From an uncultured Clostridium sp. (lineage in GTDB: Bacteria > Bacillota_A > Clostridia > TANB77 > CAG-508), in contig CAKNIU010000026.1 of assembly GCA_930980675.1 (NCBI GenBank), positions 1-12,285 of the forward strand: DNA of 12,285 bases, in the 5' to 3' direction. Shown here in pieces: positions 7,545 through 12,285 of the stretch. The notes below the pieces were generated by a model, which did not search any database, had not been told where the DNA came from, and saw only the letters and a list, made by a program, of their open reading frames with translations. The stretch's first letter is position 1. Every line of letters begins with the position of its first letter. The position numbers and the translations under genes are program-made.

Positions 7545-7880
7545 TTATCCTATTAAAGACTCAATTGCAGATAATACAAGATTAATCGCTAGTACAAATC
7601 CATAAGCAAATAAAGAGCCTCGAATAACCTTTTTTGCAGTTCTCATTTTTTCTTCATCACCGAAACTAAACTTTTTCATAAAAAGTCCTACGCCTACAGC
7701 AACAGCGGCTGCAGGTGTTGCAAGCTTTAAAATCCAATCTTCAATATCTTCAAATGCATCAGTTAAAGTTTTAACAAGCTTTGGGGTTGCAGCATATGTA
7801 TTTGAAGAGATGCAGATAAATAAAAATGCTAAAGCTAAGCAAAATAATATAAAAAATAATTTTTTTCTAATTTTCTTCAT
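7545..7880 (-). CDS. VirB2/TrbC-like pilin-type membrane protein
   Basis: A 111-residue protein. The ATG at 7880 follows AAAGGA by 9 bases. The N-terminus is a clear signal peptide: KKIRKK, a hydrophobic core to about residue 25, and a likely cleavage site at NTYA-ATPK. The mature ~80 residues carry an amphipathic helix (LTDAFEDIEDWILKLA), a small-residue-rich helix (TPAAAVAVGVGLFMKK), a short charged loop (FSFGDEEKMRTAKKVIR) and a second helix (GSLFAYGFVLAINLVLSAIESLI). This helix-cationic loop-helix plan is the hallmark of VirB2/TrbC pilins and their pore-lining relatives in Gram-positive T4SSs. It sits between the coupling ATPase and TrbL-like genes, as expected. Whether it polymerises into a pilus is unknown. 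Confidence 0.75.
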   Translation of the reverse strand: MKKIRKKLFFILFCLALAFLFICISSNTYAATPKLVKTLTDAFEDIEDWILKLATPAAAVAVGVGLFMKKFSFGDEEKMRTAKKVIRGSLFAYGFVLAINLVLSAIESLIG

Positions 7881-7984
7881 AAAAACACATCCTTTCTTTA
7901 TTAAATGATTAATAATTTATTAAAGCCTAGTAAGTCTTTTTTGCTAAATAAAATTTAACTTTTGTAAAAATAATTCTAATAATA

Positions 7985-9667
7985 TCAATTACTTTTAAAG
8001 TAGGGTATCATATTTATCTTTTGGGGTTTTATAATTTTATTACCATTAGACAAAAACGCCAAACTAGTAAAAGTTTCTAATTCTTGGGTAAAAAAATTAT
8101 AGTCATAAGAATAATCAAACTGAAAGTAAGTATTAATACTTTCAGATAAATTAGAATCAATTGAAGAAAAGCGCTTAATTAAATAATTATAGTTACTTTC
8201 TTTGGAATTTTCAGAAATAGTCCTAGAAGACTTTTCTTTATCCTCTTTACCAATTTGCTTTTGGGCATCTTCAATTGTAAAAATATCATCTGTTCTAAAC
8301 CAGAGCTTATTAACCAAATTTTGAACAATTACTTTTACAGAATATTGATTGTTTAAAGTGTGAAGCAAAGAAGTGTAGCTTTGAGTAGCCACAATATTGA
8401 TACATTTTGCTTCTCTACTTTGGGCAAAAAATTCTGCATCTGAACTTGTTACATACTCTTGGTACTCATCAGAAATAAAGACCATAGGCCTTTTAACATA
8501 TGTTGAAAGCTGTGTAATAACATCTGTTTGAAAATCAAGCTTTAAATATGCTGCAATTATTTTAGATAAATTTTTATACTTACCAATATTTAAGTTTAAT
8601 ACAACAATTTTACCATTTTCGATTGTATCCTCAAAACCATAAAAATTTTCCTTTTGTTTTGTAGGGCAAAAAGTTTTTAAAACTTCATAATCAGAAACAA
8701 AACAATTAGTAATTCTAGTAATTTCAGACTTTAATATATTAAAAGTTCTGTCATCTAAACTGTAAAAATCCTTTTCAATAAATCTTATACAAGAAAGCAA
8801 GTCGTAAATATCAGAATCGCTTAAAACAGCGGATAAAAATACTTTTCGAACTTCGTGAATCTTTTCTAAGTAATATTTTTTATCTGTAATTAATTTATGT
8901 AGTTCTTCAAAAGTAACATATCCATTATTATACATCCTACAAAAAGTAATAAAATTTTCGATTACTTGCTCAGATTTATCAAGCCAGTATGACTCAGAAT
9001 TATTTGGTGAAAACAAAAGTAAAATAGTTTTAATCCTATTTGCCAAAATTGAAGCTTTCAAATTAGGCTTGTCCAAAGGATTATAGGTATATTTTCCACT
9101 TAATTCTATAACTATAACATCTTTTTGCCTATTATATTCTTCAGCAAATTCTCGCACTTTTGAATAATAATTACCTTTGACATCAAGTATAAGAAAACCT
9201 AGCTTTTCTTTTGGGTTATCACATTTATATTTAATTAGTTGCTTAGTAAAAGGATACATTGCAGATGCTGTTTTACCAGTACCAATTCCTCCAGTAATAA
9301 GCATATTTTGGTATAAACTTTTTTCAGGTATGTAAATGGGTTTATTTTCTTGAGAGTTTCCTATAAGTAAGTTAATTTCATTAGGATTTATGGATTTTTC
9401 TTGTGTGTGATGAGTATGGATAAAAATATTTGATAAAAACTTTGAATAAATAATATTAGAAATAACTATGGAATTAAATAATTGAGTAATAATATAAAGT
9501 ATTTTAAAATTATGCCATAATGAATGGTCTTCTAATATAAAATCAAATATTTTTAAATTGCTAACTAGTGAATTAGCAGAGGTAAATAATATTGGTTTAA
9601 ACAATATTAGTGAAAAAATTAAAGTAAAAAATGTGAATAATGCACAAATAATAAATCTAATAATCAT
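7985..9667 (-). CDS. VirD4/TraG-type coupling ATPase (type IV secretion DNA-transfer family)
   Basis: A membrane-anchored hexameric ATPase that, in conjugation, brings DNA-protein substrates to the channel. It is about 560 residues. Residue numbers here count a GTG (9670) directly before the ATG at 9667; either may be the start, and AGAGG is unusually close to both. Two hydrophobic segments lie at about 3-30 and 55-75. Walker A is GGIGTGKT (127-134); the family segment LILDVKGNYYSKV follows at about 160; YTYNPLDKPNLKASILANRI (194-213) is the typical TraG/VirD4 block; Walker B is MVFISDEYQ (D401, E402); IVATQS (427-431) is the usual sensor-like motif. The C-terminus ends with the family pattern TFTSLAFLSNGN...PY. 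It overlaps the preceding small gene by 11 bases, suggesting translational coupling. The lack of a relaxase or VirB4 in the window leaves its substrate unknown. Confidence 0.85.
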   Translation of the reverse strand: MIIRFIICALFTFFTLIFSLILFKPILFTSANSLVSNLKIFDFILEDHSLWHNFKILYIITQLFNSIVISNIIYSKFLSNIFIHTHHTQEKSINPNEINLLIGNSQENKPIYIPEKSLYQNMLITGGIGTGKTASAMYPFTKQLIKYKCDNPKEKLGFLILDVKGNYYSKVREFAEEYNRQKDVIVIELSGKYTYNPLDKPNLKASILANRIKTILLLFSPNNSESYWLDKSEQVIENFITFCRMYNNGYVTFEELHKLITDKKYYLEKIHEVRKVFLSAVLSDSDIYDLLSCIRFIEKDFYSLDDRTFNILKSEITRITNCFVSDYEVLKTFCPTKQKENFYGFEDTIENGKIVVLNLNIGKYKNLSKIIAAYLKLDFQTDVITQLSTYVKRPMVFISDEYQEYVTSSDAEFFAQSREAKCINIVATQSYTSLLHTLNNQYSVKVIVQNLVNKLWFRTDDIFTIEDAQKQIGKEDKEKSSRTISENSKESNYNYLIKRFSSIDSNLSESINTYFQFDYSYDYNFFTQELETFTSLAFLSNGNKIIKPQKINMIPYFKSN

Positions 9668-9809
9668 CACCTCTTTTTAATTTAATTTGTAGTTTTGAGC
9701 CTTGAGCTGAGTGGGTAAATTTGAATTGGAAAAAAGTATAAATAATGTAAATTGCTATAAATAAATTTAAAATAGAAAAAATAAAAAATAAATCTACTAA
9801 AGTAATCAT
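9657..9809 (-). CDS. 50-residue single-pass membrane peptide, first gene of the T4SS-like operon
   Basis: An ATG at 9809 sits 6 bases after a near-perfect AGGAG site and opens a 50-codon frame ending at the TAG 9659-9657. Residues 3-27 are strongly hydrophobic (VDLFFIFSILNLFIAIYIIYTFF). The rest is a short polar, Lys-rich tail (residues 28-50), predicted cytoplasmic. Its last 11 bases overlap the start of the coupling ATPase. I do not recognise a family. Size and position suggest an accessory or regulatory membrane subunit of the secretion-like complex, or a leader ORF that couples translation of the ATPase. The strong SD and a consensus promoter just upstream argue that it is real. Confidence 0.6.
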   Translation of the reverse strand: MITLVDLFFIFSILNLFIAIYIIYTFFQFKFTHSAQGSKLQIKLKRGDDY

Positions 9810-9834
9810 AAAGCACTCCTCCCAACTGTTGGAA

Positions 9835-9863
9835 ATTATATAACAAAATTTTCACTTTGTCTA
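9835..9863 (-). promoter_or_regulatory. Promoter of the T4SS-like operon
   Basis: On the - strand, TAGACA (9863-9858), a 17-base spacer and TATAAT (9840-9835) lie 25 bases before the small-peptide ATG. It is back-to-back with the DUF1858 promoter, so the 9810-9910 gap is a divergent control region. Confidence 0.75.
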
Positions 9864-9881
9864 TACTTTTTCGAAAAAATG

Positions 9882-9890
9882 TGATAAAAT
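9882..9890 (+). promoter_or_regulatory. Extended -10 promoter of the DUF1858 gene
   Basis: TGATAAAAT (TGn plus TAAAAT) lies 20 bases before the ATG at 9911. The -35 region is weak (TATACT at 9862-9867). The AT-rich palindrome TTTTTCGAAAAA (9867-9878) falls just upstream. Confidence 0.55.
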
Positions 9891-9910
9891 ATACGAGAAA
9901 GGAGAAAATT

Positions 9911-10108
9911 ATGAAGTTTAGTAAAGATACAAAAATAGGTGAAATAATTGAAAAAGCACCAGAAAAGGTTGATTTATTATTACAAGTAGGAATGCATTGC
10001 ATTGGTTGTCCAGCATCACAAGGAGAAACTTTAGAAGAAGCTTGTATGATACATGGAATTGATGTAAATGACGTTGTTGACGAATTAAACGAAGAAGATG
10101 AAGAATAG
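9911..10108 (+). CDS. DUF1858 domain CxxC protein (hybrid-cluster-protein-associated redox disulfide type)
   Basis: A 65-residue soluble protein. The ATG at 9911 is 6 bases after AAAGGAG and is preferred over an upstream in-frame TTG at 9857. The core is DTKIGEIIEKAPEKVDLLLQVGMHC, then IGCPAS with C30-x2-C33, then ETLEEACMIHGID, which matches the DUF1858/'prismane-associated' small disulfide family. It ends in an acidic tail (NEEDEE). The family is linked by genome context to redox and nitrosative chemistry, but its biochemical role is not established. No redox partner gene lies nearby here. Confidence 0.85.
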   Translation: MKFSKDTKIGEIIEKAPEKVDLLLQVGMHCIGCPASQGETLEEACMIHGIDVNDVVDELNEEDEE

Positions 10109-10116
10109 AATATTAA

Positions 10117-10139
10117 AAAAGGTTTATGGGTAACCTTTT
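10117..10139 (+). terminator. Weak hairpin after the DUF1858 gene
   Basis: AAAAGGTT (10117-10124) pairs with AACCTTTT (10132-10139) around a 7-base loop. The T-run is only the T4 inside the stem, so it may be a partial attenuator rather than a full terminator; no strong promoter is visible before the next gene. Confidence 0.4.
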
Positions 10140-10176
10140 AAAAGCCTAAATATTTTTAGTTATACGAGGAGCACTT

Positions 10177-10713
10177 ATGGAAAGATTAGATTATTCTATT
10201 TTATTTGCTACAAAAGCTCACGACCTCCAAAGAAGAAAGACAGATAACGTACTAATGATATTTCACCCATTTACAGTAGGAATGATGTTAAAAGATTCTA
10301 ATATGAGTGAAGATTGTGTAATAGCAGGAATACTTCATGATGTAGTTGAAGATACAAAATACATATTAAATGACATAAAAAAAGAATTTGGAGATAATGT
10401 AGCTAAAATAGTTGAAGAAGTAACAGAAGATAAGTCTCTTCCTTGGGAAGAAAGGAAAAGACAGGCTATAGATAAAATAAAAACGGCTAGTTTTGAAGGA
10501 AAAATGGTAGAATGTGCAGATAAAATAAACAATTTGGAAACATTGTACGATTTAATTTTAGAAAAAGGTGATGAAGTTTGGAAAAGCTTTAATAGACCAT
10601 ATGAAAAGCAAAAATGGTACTATACAGAAATGTATAATGCAGTGATTGTGAACTCTAAAGATAACAAATTATATGAGAGATATAAAGTAATATTAGATAA
10701 ACTTTTTAAATAA
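10177..10713 (+). CDS. Small HD-domain phosphohydrolase, (p)ppGpp hydrolase (SpoT/MESH1)-like
   Basis: A 178-residue single-domain protein. The ATG at 10177 follows GAGGAG by 5 bases. The Rsh-type HD signature is present: FHPF (H30), the HD pair in LHDVVEDT (H54, D55, then E58-D59) and a late aspartate in ECADKINNL (D115), giving a metal site of H30/H54/D55/D115. E58-D59 match the catalytic pair of Rel/SpoT hydrolase domains. No synthetase, TGS or ACT domain is attached, so it resembles the small alarmone hydrolases. (p)ppGpp hydrolysis is inferred from family; a different nucleotide substrate is possible. The next gene starts 11 bases after its stop, suggesting an operon. Confidence 0.8.
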   Translation: MERLDYSILFATKAHDLQRRKTDNVLMIFHPFTVGMMLKDSNMSEDCVIAGILHDVVEDTKYILNDIKKEFGDNVAKIVEEVTEDKSLPWEERKRQAIDKIKTASFEGKMVECADKINNLETLYDLILEKGDEVWKSFNRPYEKQKWYYTEMYNAVIVNSKDNKLYERYKVILDKLFK

Positions 10714-10724
10714 GGAGTAAAACA

Positions 10725-11465
10725 ATGGCTATTAATGGAGAAGACAAATTAAAAAAATTAGAAGAAATAGATAGAACTTTAGAGGAAATAAAAGGAGAAG
10801 TAACTGGAAGTGATAAGCCTTTATTTATTGAATTAATAGGAACGCCCAAAAGTGGAAAGACAACTTTAAAAAATGCGATCCAAAATGCTTTTGATAAAAA
10901 AGGAATACCAGTTATAACTAGAAGAGAAACAGCAGAATATAATCCTATACCAAAATCTTCTGAACATTATAATTTTTGGATGATATTAGAATTAATGAAA
11001 AATATTAGCGAAGATTTTGCAAATGCAAAAGGAAAAGTAGTTATTTATGATAGAGGGCTTATAGATAGAATACCTTGGATGAAAAGTGATATTAGTCAAG
11101 GAAAGATGTCACAAGAAGATTATGGAAGAATAATAGAAATGTATCAATCTAATTATTTAAAAGGTTATAAACCAATAACACAAGTATTTTTTACATCACC
11201 ACAACTAAGCATATTAAGAAAGGGATCAGAGGGAAGGTTTGTTAATAATAGAACTCTTACTACATATAATTCTATTTTAAATCAAGAACTTGATACAGTT
11301 AGAAATATGTCATCAAGAACAAATATTACAGTTACTGACCAATATCAAGGTAGAATAAAAGATTTTCTAATCGATCAAATGGCAGAGATATCGAGAGATT
11401 TAAAAGGAGAAATTGACAAAAAAGTAAGAGTAAAAACAGCAGATATAGACGAGCCTAATTTATAG
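10725..11465 (+). CDS. P-loop nucleotide-kinase-like ATPase (AAA_28/dNK-like)
   Basis: A 246-residue protein starting at ATG 10725, with AAGGAG 7 bases upstream. After a charged, coiled-coil-like N-terminus (about 7-25) it has Walker A GTPKSGKT (39-46). A second conserved motif, VIYDRGLIDRIPW (106-118), has D109-R110 as in deoxynucleoside/thymidylate kinase-type DR[GS] motifs. An Arg/Lys-rich LID-like segment (LRKGSEGRFVNN) lies about two thirds along. The fold class is therefore NMP/dNK-like P-loop. The substrate cannot be assigned; nucleoside phosphorylation or a regulatory ATPase are both possible. Co-transcription with the HD phosphohydrolase and nearness to dCMP deaminase suggest nucleotide metabolism (inference). 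A clear terminator follows. Confidence 0.7.
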   Translation: MAINGEDKLKKLEEIDRTLEEIKGEVTGSDKPLFIELIGTPKSGKTTLKNAIQNAFDKKGIPVITRRETAEYNPIPKSSEHYNFWMILELMKNISEDFANAKGKVVIYDRGLIDRIPWMKSDISQGKMSQEDYGRIIEMYQSNYLKGYKPITQVFFTSPQLSILRKGSEGRFVNNRTLTTYNSILNQELDTVRNMSSRTNITVTDQYQGRIKDFLIDQMAEISRDLKGEIDKKVRVKTADIDEPNL

Positions 11466-11471
11466 TAAAAT

Positions 11472-11499
11472 AAAGACGTCATAATCAAGACGTCTTTTT
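11472..11499 (+). terminator. Intrinsic terminator after the HD/kinase-like operon
   Basis: AAAGACGTC (11472-11480) pairs with GACGTCTTT (11489-11497) around an 8-base loop, with T5 ending the stem (11495-11499). The complementary strand has a T-rich flank, so it may also stop the convergent dCMP deaminase transcript. Confidence 0.9.
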
Positions 11500-11565
11500 G
11501 CTTAGAAAAAAACAATAAATTTATTTAACAAAAAATAAGTATGAAAAAGTGCAAAAAAGCAAAGC

Positions 11566-12057
11566 TTAATAGCTAATTTTACCATTTAACAAATCATCAT
11601 TTTCAATCCAATCAGCAACATTTATTACTTCATAATTAGATTTGTTAATTCTTACATAAACATATTTAATTCCAGAATTAATTATAAGTTTTCTACACAT
11701 TTGGCAAGGAGAAGCACCTTCCTCATAATTGCCAGTATCTTTTCTAACACCAACTAAATATAAATCACTGTTTATCATATCTTTTCTTGAGGCACTTAGC
11801 ATAGCATTTTGTTCAGCATGAACACTTCTACAAGCATCATAGCCACTGTGCCTTACATCAGGAAATATTTTTTTCTTTGTACAATAACCTAAATCAATAC
11901 AATTTTTCCTTCCTCTAGGTGCACCTGTATAGCCAGTAGCAATTATTTCATCATTTTTAACAATAATTGCACCAAAGTTTTTACGAAGACAAGTACCTCT
12001 TTCTGAAATAGTTTCTGCTATATCTAAATAGTAATTAATTTTATCAACACGTTCCAT
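11566..12057 (-). CDS. comEB: dCMP deaminase (ComEB type)
   Basis: Zinc-dependent deamination of dCMP to dUMP for thymidylate synthesis; cytoplasmic. The protein is 163 residues, normal for the family. The ATG at 12057 follows AAAGGAG. Zinc and catalytic residues are all visible: H80-A-E82 in SVHAEQNAM, and P117-C118-x2-C121 in SPCQMC. The GYTGAPRGRKNC segment (42-53) matches the substrate/allosteric region of dCMP rather than cytidine deaminases. Its own promoter lies immediately upstream. The name comEB comes from its Bacillus subtilis homologue beside competence genes; there is no comEA/EC here, so no competence role is implied. Confidence 0.9.
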   Translation of the reverse strand: MERVDKINYYLDIAETISERGTCLRKNFGAIIVKNDEIIATGYTGAPRGRKNCIDLGYCTKKKIFPDVRHSGYDACRSVHAEQNAMLSASRKDMINSDLYLVGVRKDTGNYEEGASPCQMCRKLIINSGIKYVYVRINKSNYEVINVADWIENDDLLNGKISY

Positions 12058-12076
12058 AAACTTACTCCTTTAGATG

Positions 12077-12105
12077 ATTATAATATTTTGTTATGTGTAT
12101 TGCAA
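12077..12105 (-). promoter_or_regulatory. Promoter of the dCMP deaminase gene
   Basis: On the - strand, TTGCAA (12105-12100), a 17-base spacer and TATAAT (12082-12077) lie 19 bases before the ATG, giving a very short leader that is mostly the SD. The same TTGCAA/17/TATAAT layout drives gyrA. Confidence 0.7.
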
Positions 12106-12165
12106 GTTTTTTTATATATTACAAAAATAATGTGTAAATTTTTCGAAAAAATTTAAAAAATTCAG

Positions 12166-12194
12166 TTGACAAATGGCTATACTTGTAGTACAAT
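12166..12194 (+). promoter_or_regulatory. tRNA-Lys promoter
   Basis: Consensus TTGACA (12166-12171), a 17-base spacer and TACAAT (12189-12194) lie 43 bases before the tRNA. A leader hairpin (CAACTAC 12206-12212 with GTAGTTG 12218-12224) and the overlapping GTTGCAAC palindrome lie between; they may guide 5' processing. Confidence 0.8.
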
Positions 12195-12237
12195 AATGTA
12201 TGTGTCAACTACGTGTAGTAGTTGCAACTAGAGTTAT

Positions 12238-12285
12238 GAGTCATTAGCTCAGTTGGTAGAGCACTTGACTTTTAATCAAGTTGTC
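12238..12285 (+). tRNA. tRNA-Lys (anticodon TTT), 3' partial
   Basis: Acceptor 5' strand GAGTCAT, D-arm GCTC...GAGC with AGTTGGTA, and anticodon arm CTTGA-CTTTTAA-TCAAG, which gives anticodon TTT (Lys). The T-arm and 3' acceptor strand lie beyond the window edge. Confidence 0.92.

Noticed and set aside
4017..9809. Whole minus-strand block as an integrated plasmid or ICE with its own replication genes
   Set aside because: The DnaD/DnaI-type pair has the usual host layout and its own promoter; no relaxase, VirB4, integrase or flanking att repeats were found. It remains possible but unsupported.
9682..10002. 106-codon minus-strand reading frame across the divergent promoters
   Set aside because: It overlaps the DUF1858 gene and both promoters, has no SD, and its hydrophobic Tyr/Phe-rich translation is typical of antisense AT-rich DNA; the 50-residue frame with a strong SD fits better.
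1..12285. CRISPR array, transposase, integrase or relaxase
   Set aside because: No regularly spaced direct repeats and no such protein motifs were seen on either strand.

Overview
The window is AT-rich (roughly 30% GC by eye) with strong Shine-Dalgarno sites, several TTG starts, an 822-residue GyrA, a DnaD-domain/DnaI-type loader pair and a ComEB-type dCMP deaminase. Together these point to a low-GC Gram-positive bacterium, most likely a Clostridia-like Bacillota, chromosomal rather than plasmid. The species cannot be fixed from this sequence.

Layout. 1-1241 (+) is the 3' part of a surface-type protein with a pseudopilin-like N-terminal helix and a C-terminal formylglycine-generating-enzyme/C-type-lectin domain. 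Its last ~140 bases switch abruptly to about 56% GC, are poor in A and are rich in Tyr/Ser/Gly codons. This looks like the variable region of a diversity-generating retroelement (DGR) target, and a perfect palindrome lies 11 bases after the stop. No reverse transcriptase or template repeat is present here. 1397-3928 (+) is gyrA with its own consensus promoter and a shared bidirectional terminator.

4017-9809 (all -) contains two blocks. Transcribed first, from a good promoter at 9835-9863, is a compact type IV secretion-like cluster: a 50-residue membrane peptide, a VirD4/TraG-type coupling ATPase, a VirB2/TrbC-type pilin, a TrbL/VirB6-type polytopic membrane protein and a VirB3/PrgI-like small membrane protein. 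No VirB4 ATPase, relaxase or peptidoglycan hydrolase is seen. Next come two replication genes behind their own promoter: a DnaD-domain initiation protein and a DnaI/DnaC-like helicase loader. The loader reading frame is broken by a single extra base near 4914. Two related stem-loops with conserved cores but differing, self-complementary outer stems sit in two of the intergenic gaps.

9911-11465 (+) holds a DUF1858 CxxC protein, a small HD-domain alarmone-hydrolase-like protein and a P-loop nucleotide-kinase-like ATPase. 11566-12057 (-) is dCMP deaminase. The window ends inside a tRNA-Lys(TTT) gene with a consensus promoter.

The most unusual elements are the probable DGR target beside gyrA and the stripped-down T4SS-like cluster next to replication-initiation genes. 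Alarmone/nucleotide functions (HD protein, P-loop kinase, dCMP deaminase) cluster at the right end, but a shared pathway is only inferred.
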